From assembly GCA_016841365.1 (NCBI GenBank), contig JAENZI010000016.1:1-64000 (forward strand): DNA of 64,000 bases. Direction: 5' to 3'. The position numbers were made by a program, and so were the translations under genes. Below, piece after piece: positions 1-7,747 of the stretch. The notes below the pieces were generated by a model. That model saw only the letters and a list, made by a program, of their open reading frames with translations, ran no database searches and was not told where the DNA came from. Positions within the stretch are counted from its first letter, which is position 1. Each line of letters starts with the position of its first letter. The stretch is from Anaerolineaceae bacterium. Its GTDB lineage: Bacteria; Chloroflexota; Anaerolineae; Anaerolineales; Anaerolineaceae.

Positions 1-166
1 CCTGCCGTGTCTTTCTTTATTATCCCATTATTCAAGTTTCATCATACTAATGACAGATGAGATTGCTTCGCCAAAAAGGGCTCGCAATGACAGATGAGAT
101 TGCTTAAGGGATCGCAATGACAGGCGAGATTGCTTCGCCCTTAAGGGCTCGCAATGACGGTGGGAT
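1..166. repeat. REP-like repeats downstream of the first operon
   Basis: The motif GAGATTGCTT...CGCAATGAC occurs three times in tandem with variable middles (about 58-80, 88-122 and 125-158). Each copy can pair GAAGCAATCTC-like with GCAATGAC-like words found elsewhere in the window. The repeat lies after the stop of the minus-strand oxidoreductase gene and could act as a transcript end or stabiliser. No gene is visible here. Confidence 0.7.
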
Positions 167-1747
167 TTACTTTTTCTTTAGTTGCTTGATGACCTGGTCG
201 GCAGCGACCTTCCCCGTGATTAGCGAGACCGGGAACCCCGAGGGGCTGTAGGTCCACTGTCCAGCCTGGTAGATATCCGGCACGGGCGTTTTGACGGAAT
301 TGCTGATCTTGACCAGGCGGTTTTCGGCTGGCATGGGTTCATTGGAAAACGACCACCCGGTGATAGCGCCATCTGCTGTGCCCACGATCTTTTCAATCGT
401 CAGCGGTGTGCTGGTAAAGCGGTCTTCGACGGACCCCGCAAGCCCGGGATAGACCGATCGTTCCAAAACAGCAATCATTTGATCACCCACGAAATCTCGG
501 AAGTCATCCTCGTGACCCAGGCTTCGCAGATGCTTGGCCAGCGCATAATCAAACAGGACGCTGATGATTAGCCCGGTTTTGCCTTCGGGTGCGAGCGTAC
601 AATCCCGCAAGGCAGGAATGGAAATCTCGTATGTTGTCAGCCCCAAATACCGCTCCAAATAGCTTTTGACTTCATCCCACTCAGCGTTGAGTGGCGCTTC
701 TCCTGCCCGTGACTGGCCTGCCCGGCTGGGCGTGTAGAAAAAGTGCTCGGTGGCGATCTGCCCAAAATAGTCAGGGTCGAGGTTGCTTTGCAGGTAGAGG
801 GTGAAGATAGAATTGTTTCCCGCCATATCCGATAGGAAATCGATTCTCTCCTGAATTTTATCAACCATCTTCGGATCGCTGACGGTCTCAAGGTCGATGA
901 TCTTGTAAAGGGTCTTCTGGTCTGCCGTCCAGACCAGGTTGCGATAGGTGAAGGTCTCGCCCTCTGCCGTGCTGACGGTGTGCGCTTCGGGGTCGATGGC
1001 CGCCACTGCGGTATCCGTCTGGATTTCGCCGCCGTGCGCCCGAATGAAATCCGTTAGTTGTTGGATGAAGGTGCCCGTTCCTCCGCGTGGATAGAAGTAA
1101 TCCTGGAAGAGGCTGAAATAGCTGAGGGCAAAATAGGCCGGCGTATCGGTGAAGAAATGCTGGGTGATGATATCTAGCAGCGCCGGGTTGCTGGTGAATT
1201 GCTCCAGGTAAGGCATCACAGCCACATTTTTCTTCGCCACACGGGGCACCGTCATCATATATTTGAACATCCACGGGAACACATGCTTCATGAAATATTC
1301 GCGGTCTTCTTTGATGTCGAGGAACAGGGGATTGTTGATCCCATACTGAATATCGATATCCTTGGTGATCTGCACAATGTCTTTGACGATCTCCGTTATT
1401 TCGTCTGCCGATTCTGGGTAGAGGTTCTTCAGCAGTTGTTCATATTCCGCCAGGCTTTTGGTGTTCTCGATGTTGATGATCTGATCTTCGATGCCGAGGG
1501 AGATGTGGTTTTTGACAAAATCGACCTCGACGCCCAGTTTTTTCAGCATGGGGAAAAGCACGCCCGCATTTTCAAGTGCCCTGATGCCGCCGTCAAACAC
1601 AAAGCCGTCTTTGGTGAAGGAGTTGACCAGGCCCCCGCAGTGATGTTCTTTTTCCAGCAGCAGCACGCTGGCGCCGTGTTTCGCAAGGTAGGCGGCAGCC
1701 GTCAGGCCCGATGCGCCGCCGCCAACGATGATCGTGTCGTATCTCAT
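167..1747 (-). CDS. Phytoene-desaturase/carotenoid-isomerase-like FAD-dependent oxidoreductase
   Basis: A 526-residue NAD(P)/FAD-binding oxidoreductase of the CrtI/CrtISO/retinol-saturase-like amine-oxidase superfamily. The N-terminus has the dinucleotide-binding motif GGGASGLTAAAYLAKHG followed by the acidic end of the second strand (LLLEKE) and the GG..F..DGG segment typical of desaturases. The C-terminus has the usual FAD-closing segment (YQAGQWTYSPSGFPVSLITGKVAADQV). Length fits the family. The start overlaps the last four bases of the upstream SDR gene (ATGA type), so the two are translationally coupled. No other carotenoid genes are nearby, so the substrate is unknown; saturation or isomerisation of a lipid is the family expectation. 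Confidence 0.85.
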   Translation of the reverse strand: MRYDTIIVGGGASGLTAAAYLAKHGASVLLLEKEHHCGGLVNSFTKDGFVFDGGIRALENAGVLFPMLKKLGVEVDFVKNHISLGIEDQIINIENTKSLAEYEQLLKNLYPESADEITEIVKDIVQITKDIDIQYGINNPLFLDIKEDREYFMKHVFPWMFKYMMTVPRVAKKNVAVMPYLEQFTSNPALLDIITQHFFTDTPAYFALSYFSLFQDYFYPRGGTGTFIQQLTDFIRAHGGEIQTDTAVAAIDPEAHTVSTAEGETFTYRNLVWTADQKTLYKIIDLETVSDPKMVDKIQERIDFLSDMAGNNSIFTLYLQSNLDPDYFGQIATEHFFYTPSRAGQSRAGEAPLNAEWDEVKSYLERYLGLTTYEISIPALRDCTLAPEGKTGLIISVLFDYALAKHLRSLGHEDDFRDFVGDQMIAVLERSVYPGLAGSVEDRFTSTPLTIEKIVGTADGAITGWSFSNEPMPAENRLVKISNSVKTPVPDIYQAGQWTYSPSGFPVSLITGKVAADQVIKQLKKK

Positions 1748-2670
1748 ACGTTCTCTTTCAGATAAGGTCGGATTAAGGCTTCACTTTTATCATAAACCTG
1801 CTGGCTGATGCTCGCTTTGACGGCATACCAGGCGGGTTTTTCTTCGATGGTCATGTTGAAGAACTTCCCGGTCTCGCCTTCCAATGCTGGTTCTGCCGAG
1901 AGGAAATAAATCGCCTCAGCGGATTGCGCCGGGTCTTTGAGGAATAAATTCAGGATATAGCGCTTATACAGGCGGTAGAAAATGCCGTTATTCATCCCGA
2001 TGTTCGAGCGCACTGCGCCCGGGTGCATCACATTTACATCCACCGCGTGCTCCTGCAATGCATCGGCAAACACGCTGGCGGTGTGCAGTTTGGCGATATT
2101 CGCCGCGCCATAAGCCCATAAGCCGACGTAGGGGCGTTTTTCCCAGTTGAGGTCCTTCAGGCTGAACCCGCCAAAGCGGTGCGCCTCTGAGTTGATAAAC
2201 AACACCCGTGATGGCGCCCCTGCCTTCAGGTTCGGGGTCAACAGCCTGGTCAGCAAAAAGGACGCCAGGTGCATCACGCCGAAGGTCATCTCGAAGCCGT
2301 CATGGGTCAGCCGGCGGCGCCTGTTGAACACGCCCACATTGTTGATCAGCAGGTGGATTTGCGGGTATTTGCCCCGAATCTCTTCGGCGGCGCGTGCCAC
2401 CTGCGCCAGGTCTGCAAAGTCGGCGAGGACGACATCGCTGTCTGCCCCGTATTCTTGAGCCAGTTCTTGCTGCACGGAGGCGGCTTTTTCGGTGTTGCGG
2501 CAGACCATCACCAGATGCGCGCCCCCCTGTGCCAGCCGTTTGGCGGTCTCGTAACCGATCCCCGAGGTGGTGCCTGTGATCACGCACACCTTGCCCTCCA
2601 GCCGGGCATCGGTCGTGCGTTGCGGTTTGAGGCTGTTTTGGATGTATTGGAGCTCTTCAGGAAGTTTCAT
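1744..2670 (-). CDS. Short-chain dehydrogenase/reductase with altered active site
   Basis: A 308-residue SDR related to retinol dehydrogenase/WW-domain oxidoreductase-like members. The cofactor motif TGTTSGIG is at residues 32-39, followed by the NNVG segment and an active-site serine (LFINSEAHR). The catalytic Tyr is at 187, but the segment reads YGAANIAK where the family has YxxSKLAN: position Tyr+4 is Asn, and a Lys appears three residues later. The protein may therefore have low or changed activity. It sits between a SnoaL-like gene and an FAD oxidoreductase in one operon, which suggests modification of a shared hydrophobic substrate. The fold assignment is firm; the reaction is unknown. 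Confidence 0.85.
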   Translation of the reverse strand: MKLPEELQYIQNSLKPQRTTDARLEGKVCVITGTTSGIGYETAKRLAQGGAHLVMVCRNTEKAASVQQELAQEYGADSDVVLADFADLAQVARAAEEIRGKYPQIHLLINNVGVFNRRRRLTHDGFEMTFGVMHLASFLLTRLLTPNLKAGAPSRVLFINSEAHRFGGFSLKDLNWEKRPYVGLWAYGAANIAKLHTASVFADALQEHAVDVNVMHPGAVRSNIGMNNGIFYRLYKRYILNLFLKDPAQSAEAIYFLSAEPALEGETGKFFNMTIEEKPAWYAVKASISQQVYDKSEALIRPYLKENV

Positions 2671-2682
2671 AGATAAACCTTG

Positions 2683-3153
2683 TCATCCGAATAGGCGTTT
2701 CATAAAACGGGGGTAAGCCTTCTTCATCACCGGCACATTGACGAAGATATCGCCCCACAGGTCGTAATAGTCGCGCTGGCGGGTGATGATGCCCGCATCG
2801 TTCAGGGTCAGCTTGGTGCACCCGTAGAGCGTGGTGCTGGGCGTCTTGCGGAAAATCATCGTCATCTCCCATTCCATGAAGATCAGGTCGTCGCGTTGGG
2901 CGATGGCGGTGATGTTCATCTGCAGTTCTTCGCAGCGCTCAGTGAGGCGGTTGCACATGGCGATAAAGTCGGCTTTGCCCTCCACGCGCTGGATGGTGTC
3001 TTCGAAGATGATCTCCTCCGCGTAATAGGGGAAGATGTGGGACCAGTCGGGTTTGCCGCTGGTGTTGTAGGTTTTTGACCACAGGTCGAGGACGAGGTTT
3101 GTGTCCAGAGGTGTGACCGGGGCGTTTTCGGGTTGGGTTAGTTGATCCGTCAT
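2683..3153 (-). CDS. SnoaL/NTF2-like protein
   Basis: A 156-residue protein with the pattern of the NTF2-like/SnoaL fold: an N-terminal helix (LVLDLWSKTY), a Trp/Asp-rich loop (KPDWSHIFPYYAEEIIFEDTI), and a C-terminal run of beta strands (FMEWEMTMIF, LYGCTKLTL) ending in RDYYDLWG, a common ending in this family. Members act as small cyclases, isomerases or binding proteins. It is the first gene of the three-gene minus-strand operon, 12 bases ahead of the SDR gene. No catalytic assignment can be made from sequence alone. Confidence 0.7.
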   Translation of the reverse strand: MTDQLTQPENAPVTPLDTNLVLDLWSKTYNTSGKPDWSHIFPYYAEEIIFEDTIQRVEGKADFIAMCNRLTERCEELQMNITAIAQRDDLIFMEWEMTMIFRKTPSTTLYGCTKLTLNDAGIITRQRDYYDLWGDIFVNVPVMKKAYPRFMKRLFG

Positions 3154-3241
3154 GCAGCGTTTGTTCCTGTTCAGGCGAAATTAATCTCTAAGGTTTATAT
3201 TTTACTTTGAAATTGGCGCTTTTGGCGTTTTTGTCGCAGGA

Positions 3242-3342
3242 AAATGTATGTCATTGCGAACGGAGCGTAGCGGAGTGCCTGCGTAGCGTCCTGTAAGGAG
3301 GCAATCTGAGAAAGGCGAGATTGCTTCGTGCCTCGCAATGAC
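3242..3342. repeat. REP-like imperfect inverted repeat
   Basis: Outer arms TCATTGCGA (3251-3259) and TCGCAATGA (3333-3341) enclose an inner pair GCAATCT (3301-3307) and AGATTGC (3318-3324). It uses the same vocabulary as the repeats at 1-166, 5019-5081 and 12331-12355, so it is a copy of a dispersed intergenic family. It lies between the divergent SnoaL gene and the methylase remnant. The rest of 3154-3447 shows no gene. Confidence 0.75.
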
Positions 3343-3447
3343 GGCTGCCACGGACCGCACCCTACGAACATGCAAGCGGTTTTTTTGCTGATGATGGGTT
3401 TTTTAGTTTATAATAAACGAGGATCATCACTGCTTGGGGAAGTAGAA

Positions 3448-3727
3448 ATGAAAAAACTGCTGAATGCCTACCTGAAAGAGATCGCATCAACCGCCATCCA
3501 TGGCGATGCACGCGAGGAATCCTACTATTCTACTTTGGATAAGCTGATGACCGACTTCCCGTTGGAGAAAGGCCGCGCCACCGAAGCAATCATACTAACA
3601 GAACCCACTCTTCGAGCAAGAACGGCTGGCGCGAGAAATTGTTGCCACCAATGCCCAGATCGACCGCCTGGTGTATGATCTCTACGGGCTGACGGAGGAG
3701 AAAATCAAAATTATGGAGGGGAATTAG
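3448..3727 (+). pseudogene. Remnant of a restriction-methylase (Eco57I/type IIG-like) gene with central deletion
   Basis: From the ATG at 3448 the reading frame gives KKLLNAYLKEIASTAIHGDAREESYYSTLDKLMTDF, which resembles the N-terminus of large adenine methylase/restriction fusions. After about 50 codons the homology moves to another frame. From about 3602 that frame reads NPLFEQERLAREIVATNAQIDRLVYDLYGLTEEKIKIMEGN and stops at 3727, matching the familiar C-terminus of Eco57I-type enzymes. Some 900 or so central residues, including the whole catalytic part, are missing, so the gene is a collapsed relic. The ORF track entry 3328-3678 joins the true N-terminus to out-of-frame sequence. Family assignment is from memory of the family ends, not a search. 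Confidence 0.7.
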
Positions 3728-3732
3728 AACTA

Positions 3733-4974
3733 ATGGCAGTTAATTGGAGAAAAGATAAGAATCCAAATTTAATTCTGGATAACATTAATAAATTAAAGAT
3801 GATTGGTGATAATGGAAGAATTAGTTTTGGGGGGTTTGATTTTCATAAATCAATAACTCTGTTGTTTAATATTTTGATTTTTGATTCAGAAGTTTCTGAA
3901 ATTGACGCAAGGCAAATTATTTATAAAGCAATTTTCAATGTTGCAAAGGCCTATGATATTACACCGGAAAATCTTCGAGCAGAACTTAACAAGCTTGAAA
4001 ATAAGTTCTTGTCTTTGCCAATAAATAGATATGTGTTAGTAGCTTCATTTTCACTAAGTCAATCAATAACAATGAAAAATGTCCGGCTTGGGAATAATAT
4101 TATTTTCTTTGAACGATTTCTTTCAAAAAATTTTTCTTCCGAAACCAGGAATAGTCTAATTAAAGATGCAGCAAGAGTGTTAAAAGTTGAATTACCTAAG
4201 AATTATTCTTATGTGCGAGTATTTAATTCTTCTAGATCAACAACTTCTGCTATAAATCAAGGATTAGAGGATCTTAATTTTATAAGAGGTATTTTAAATT
4301 GGGTGATAAATAGCTCATATACGATTAGATTGACGCGTGGTGGAAGACCTGATCCAGTAAATAAATTAATTTTAGGGCCAATTCATACGATTCATTCTCC
4401 AGATGGAAGTTTGGTAGGAGATGATCGTTATTGGTATGATCCAAGTTACACTTATCCGATTAAGCCTTATACTCCAAATGAAAACGAACTTCAAATTCTT
4501 TTAAGATCCCAAGTTTCTTTTCGAAAAAAGATCAATAATATCAACTGGTCCGAAATTATTAAGAAAGCATTTGTTAGATATGCGGTAGCGTTGGATAGTA
4601 GAGATTTAACAGCAGCATATTTAAAGCTCTGGGGGGTTCTTGAGTGTTTAGTAAATACAAATAAGCATGAAGTTTTAGTTAGGAGAGTTTCATCAATTTA
4701 TCAAGAGAGAGAATATCATTTACAGGCATTAAATATTTTAAGGGAGTTTAGAAATCTTTATGTGCATACAAATGAAGAAACTGATGAAATTGAAACATAC
4801 CTATATAAATTAAAAAATTATGTTGATAATATGTTTAAACTTCATTTGACAAACAGGCTCAATTTTAATTCAATTGATGAATTAATTGAATTCCTCGATC
4901 TTCCGGTTGATAAAGATATAATATTACATAGGTTAAAGATTTATAAACTAGCTAAAAATTTCCGAAATTATTAA
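3733..4974 (+). CDS. Unknown AT-rich gene with C-terminal HEPN (Rx4H) motif
   Basis: A 413-residue soluble protein, strikingly AT-rich compared with its neighbours and using A/T-ending codons, which points to recent transfer. The N-terminal two thirds match nothing I recognise. The C-terminal part is helical and reads LKLWGVLECLV...REFRNLYVHTNEE; residues R340-N-L-Y-V-H345 form an Rx4H motif typical of HEPN ribonuclease domains, and the preceding helix pattern also fits. HEPN proteins often act as RNA-cleaving effectors in abortive infection or toxin systems. The gene begins five bases after the methylase relic, which supplies a GGAGG ribosome site. An RNase role is inference; a non-catalytic HEPN is possible. 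Confidence 0.6.
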   Translation: MAVNWRKDKNPNLILDNINKLKMIGDNGRISFGGFDFHKSITLLFNILIFDSEVSEIDARQIIYKAIFNVAKAYDITPENLRAELNKLENKFLSLPINRYVLVASFSLSQSITMKNVRLGNNIIFFERFLSKNFSSETRNSLIKDAARVLKVELPKNYSYVRVFNSSRSTTSAINQGLEDLNFIRGILNWVINSSYTIRLTRGGRPDPVNKLILGPIHTIHSPDGSLVGDDRYWYDPSYTYPIKPYTPNENELQILLRSQVSFRKKINNINWSEIIKKAFVRYAVALDSRDLTAAYLKLWGVLECLVNTNKHEVLVRRVSSIYQEREYHLQALNILREFRNLYVHTNEETDEIETYLYKLKNYVDNMFKLHLTNRLNFNSIDELIEFLDLPVDKDIILHRLKIYKLAKNFRNY

Positions 4975-4984
4975 TTTGATTTGT

Positions 4985-5013
4985 ATGGTGTGCTCCTTTT
5001 TTGAGCGCACCAT
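4985..5013 (+). terminator. Hairpin after the HEPN gene
   Basis: Arms ATGGTGTGCTC (4985-4995) and GAGCGCACCAT (5003-5013) pair with one G-U, with a T-rich loop. It begins 11 bases after the HEPN stop codon. It lacks a clear 3' T tract, so it may be a stabilising rather than an intrinsic termination hairpin. Confidence 0.5.
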
Positions 5014-5018
5014 CTCTT

Positions 5019-5081
5019 GTCATTGCGAACGAAGTGAAGCATTCTGAGAAAAGAGAGATTGCTTCGTGCCTTGCAATGACA
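5019..5081. repeat. REP-like inverted repeat copy
   Basis: TCATTGCGAACGAAG at the left and TTGCAATGA at the right (5071-5079) flank an inner AGAGATTGCTTCG. It is a shorter copy of the dispersed family described at 3242-3342. It separates the defence scar from the phage cassette. Confidence 0.7.
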
Positions 5082-5103
5082 GGCCATGACAGAAAATTGC
5101 CGG

Positions 5104-5136
5104 AAGCGGCAAATTTTTGCTTTAAACCTGCCGCTT
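5104..5136. terminator. Hairpin upstream of the phage cassette
   Basis: Arms AAGCGGCA (5104-5111) and TGCCGCTT (5129-5136) form a perfect 8-bp stem followed by TT. It could insulate the cassette from upstream transcription. Confidence 0.4.
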
Positions 5137-5181
5137 TTGACGGATTGTAATCTGCCCCCCAATTTGCTAAACTGATACCAG

Positions 5182-5201
5182 ATTAGAACAAGCGTTCTAA
5201 T
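5182..5201. promoter_or_regulatory. Candidate SOS/LexA operator (GAAC-N4-GTTC)
   Basis: A perfect palindrome ATTAGAAC-AAGC-GTTCTAAT with 8-bp arms. Its core GAAC-N4-GTTC is the consensus of the Gram-positive LexA (DinR) box. It lies 108 bases before the first gene of the phage cassette and nothing else is nearby to regulate. I see no convincing -35/-10 pair overlapping it, so its place relative to a promoter is uncertain. The SOS assignment rests on the match to the known box. Confidence 0.55.
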
Positions 5202-5309
5202 TCGCCGGACTGCCCGGGTGACCAATGCCCTGACATCACACCCTTACTGCGCTTTGCGTCGCACCCGGGCAGACGGCACCCCGCAACCCGCCAAGGAGGT
5301 TCATCACGG

Positions 5310-5690
5310 ATGACATCGAACAAACGCCCCCCAGCCAGCGAGGTCGGCTTTTATGTAGAGCACTTCACCCGCGCCGAAATGGCAGACCTGGACCGCGCCC
5401 TGAACGAGTCGCTGCGCGGCGAGATCGGTATGCTGCGGGTGGTCATGCGCCGCTTCTTTGAGCGCGCCGCACAGGACGCAGACGACCTGAAAGTGCTGGC
5501 GGATGCGCTGCGTGTGCTGGGTTTGAGCTGCGCCCGGCTGGCAAAGGTGATCCAAACCGAGCGCTCCCTGCAGGATAAGCGCGCTGACGAGCTGGGCGAG
5601 GCGCTCTCGCGCTCGATGGCAGCGGTGCTGGAGGAACTGAGCAGCGCCGGGCTGAACCACGGCGCTAGGGGAGGTGCCCATGGCGGATGA
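5310..5690 (+). CDS. Small helical phage protein of unknown function
   Basis: A 126-residue, mostly helical, Arg/Glu/Leu-rich protein with a strong AAGGAGG site ten bases before its ATG. It is the first gene of the phage-like cassette, two genes ahead of the large terminase, the place often held by a small terminase subunit or other packaging helper. No helix-turn-helix or other motif is recognisable, so the packaging role is only positional inference. Its end overlaps the start of the next gene. Confidence 0.5.
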   Translation: MTSNKRPPASEVGFYVEHFTRAEMADLDRALNESLRGEIGMLRVVMRRFFERAAQDADDLKVLADALRVLGLSCARLAKVIQTERSLQDKRADELGEALSRSMAAVLEELSSAGLNHGARGGAHGG

Positions 5691-5958
5691 TGCCAATGCC
5701 CTGCTGACCGAACAGCTCAGGCACGCCAACCACCTGCTGCAGGCGCAGATCCGCGCCCTGCAAGCAGAGCTGGCGCACCATCAAGCGATGAACGCCCAGC
5801 GCCTGGGCGCACTTGAGGAGCAGATGCGCGACCACGAGAAGCGCATCCGCACCGCGACGGAGGGCGTGACCCAGTTCAAGCTGTTTTCGGGGCTGGCTTC
5901 TGGCGGCTCGGGCTTGATGTCGCTGGTCGCCATGCTCAAGGCGTTTTTGGGCGGATAG
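5680..5958 (+). CDS. Coiled-coil protein with hydrophobic C-terminus (phage cassette)
   Basis: A 92-residue protein. I place the start at the ATG at 5680, which has GGGGAGG six bases upstream, rather than the GTG at 5674 used by the track. Residues about 10-65 form a coiled coil (heptads of Leu/Ala with Gln/Arg/Glu), and the last 25 residues (LFSGLASGGSGLMSLVAMLKAFLGG) are hydrophobic. This layout resembles small membrane-associated phage proteins such as XhlA-like haemolysin/holin partners, but the position before the terminase is unusual for lysis. Function is not established. Confidence 0.5.
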   Translation: MADDANALLTEQLRHANHLLQAQIRALQAELAHHQAMNAQRLGALEEQMRDHEKRIRTATEGVTQFKLFSGLASGGSGLMSLVAMLKAFLGG

Positions 5959-5966
5959 GGGGCTGG

Positions 5967-7499
5967 TTGACAAACCTTGTGGAACTGCTCAAGAAGGTGC
6001 TGCGGGATGTGACGCTGTTTGTGCGCGCTACGGGCGGGTTGAAGCTGCGCCGCTACCAGGATGATGTGGCGCGGGCGGTGGTCAACTCGGTGGTGCACCG
6101 CAAGGGGCTGACATTTGTGGTGATCTTCCCACGTCAATCGGGCAAGAACGAACTACAAGCCCAAATCCAGGCTTACCTGCTGACCCTGTTTTCGAACCAG
6201 GCGCAGGAGATCGTGCAGGTCTCGCCCACCTGGCGGCCGCAGACCGAGAACGCCATGCACCGCCTCGAATCGGTGTTGAGCCGCAACCTGATCGTCAAAG
6301 ACCGCTGGGAGAAGCATTTCGGGCACATCTACCAGGTGGGGCAGGCGCGCCTGGTATTCCTTTCGGGGTCGCCTACCGCCAACATCGTCGGCGCGACAGC
6401 CAACCTGCTGCTCTCGATCGATGAGGCACAGGACATCCTGACCGAGAAATTTGACAAGGACATCGCCCCCATGGCAGCCAGCACAAATGCCACCCGGGTG
6501 TTTTGGGGCACCGCTTGGACGTCGAACACCCTGTTAGCCCGCGAGGAAAAAGCTGCCCGGGCGCTGCAATCTGCGGACGGGGTTCGGCGGGTGTGGCGTC
6601 TGAGCTGTGAACAGGTCGCTGCCGAGGTGCCGCCTTATGGCCAGTTTGTGGCGGAGCAGGTGGCTAAATTAGGGCGAAATCACCCCATGGTGCGCACGCA
6701 ATACTATTCGGAGGATATTGATGCCGATGGGGGTCTGTTCCCGCCTGAGCGGCTGGCGCTGATGATCGGGGTACACCCCCCGCAAACCCAACCCCAGCCA
6801 GGCTGCCTGTATGCCATGACGCTGGATGTGGCTGGTGAGGATGAGTCCACCGGGGAGGAGGCGAGCCAGCTTGCCAACCCGGGGCGGGATGCGACCGCGC
6901 TAACGATCGCCCGGGTCAACCTGGCGACGCTCAAAGACCCTGCCCTGGGCCTGCCCACCTATGAGATCGTCTTCCGGCAGCAGTGGATCGGGGTCAAGCA
7001 CACCGCGATCTATGCCCAGATCCTCAGTTTGGCGTCCACCTGGCGAGTGAAATACCTGATCGCCGATGCCACCGGGGTCGGAGCAGGGCTGACGGCTTTC
7101 CTCTCCCGTTCGCTGGGGGGCAGGGTGATCCCGTTCCAGTTCAACAGCCGCACCAAGTCGGACCTGGGCTGGGCATTTTTGGCGATGGTGGACAGCGGCA
7201 GGCTGAAGGATTACGCGCCACAGGATGGGCAGGGCGGCGAACTGGGGGCGCTACACAGGCAGTTTCTCGAACAGCTCAGCGCCACGCAATACGAGATCCT
7301 GCCCGGCCCGGAGAAAAAGATCCGCTGGTCGGTGCCCGAAAACGCCCGTAACCCTGCCACAGGTGAGCGCATCCACGACGACCTGGTGATCGGCGCCGCC
7401 CTGCTCTCGCAATTGGACTTAATGCCCTGGTCCCACACCAGCCCGGCAGCCGTGGTCACCGCCCGCGACCCGCTGGAGGAGATAGACAGGAGAAAGTGA
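5967..7499 (+). CDS. Phage large terminase (ATPase/nuclease)
   Basis: A 510-residue DNA-packaging motor that pumps DNA into the prohead and cuts it. Walker A is FPRQSGKNE (about residues 54-62), Walker B is LLLSIDEAQD (about 147-156), followed by the coupling segment FWGTAWTSNTL. The C-terminal RNase-H-like nuclease shows MTLDVAGEDES with GRDATALTI, IADATGVGAGLTAFL, and HDDLVIGAALLS, which supply the metal-binding acids. Start is TTG at 5967 with a G-rich site just upstream; eight bases separate it from the previous gene. All motifs look intact, so the gene could be functional. Confidence 0.9.
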   Translation: MTNLVELLKKVLRDVTLFVRATGGLKLRRYQDDVARAVVNSVVHRKGLTFVVIFPRQSGKNELQAQIQAYLLTLFSNQAQEIVQVSPTWRPQTENAMHRLESVLSRNLIVKDRWEKHFGHIYQVGQARLVFLSGSPTANIVGATANLLLSIDEAQDILTEKFDKDIAPMAASTNATRVFWGTAWTSNTLLAREEKAARALQSADGVRRVWRLSCEQVAAEVPPYGQFVAEQVAKLGRNHPMVRTQYYSEDIDADGGLFPPERLALMIGVHPPQTQPQPGCLYAMTLDVAGEDESTGEEASQLANPGRDATALTIARVNLATLKDPALGLPTYEIVFRQQWIGVKHTAIYAQILSLASTWRVKYLIADATGVGAGLTAFLSRSLGGRVIPFQFNSRTKSDLGWAFLAMVDSGRLKDYAPQDGQGGELGALHRQFLEQLSATQYEILPGPEKKIRWSVPENARNPATGERIHDDLVIGAALLSQLDLMPWSHTSPAAVVTARDPLEEIDRRK

Positions 7500-7747
7500 A
7501 TGGTGAGTGGGGAGTGGGGAGTTGGGATTTGGTAACAGGTATTAGGTATTAGGTATCAGGTAATGGGTGTCAGGTATTAGGTATCAGGTATTAGGGATGA
7601 GGAGACATCTTGCTACACGCTACAAACTGACGACTATCAGCTAACCCTTTCAACTTCCAGCTTAAAGCTTACAGCTATTCGCTACCAGCTACCCGCTACA
7701 AGCTATCCGCTACTTGCCACCCGCTAATAAATAACAAGGATAAAACA
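7500..7747. repeat. Degenerate short-phrase repeats between terminase and lysozyme
   Basis: The first half repeats the phrase GTATTAGGTATCAG about six times with small changes (about 7530-7595). The second half repeats variants of GCTACAAGCTATCCGC about ten times (about 7615-7725). Similar CAGCTATTAGCTATCAGC text recurs at about 12437-12462. These look like simple-sequence expansions rather than a gene. The lysozyme start site with AAGGA lies at the right edge. Confidence 0.7.

Noticed and set aside
3328-3678. Intact 116-residue gene
   Set aside because: The N-terminal half is a methylase start and the C-terminal half is the methylase end read out of frame; it is better called a pseudogene.
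7525-7730. CRISPR or phage attachment site
   Set aside because: Units are short and drifting with no spacers, and no matching direct repeat was found at the other end of the cassette.
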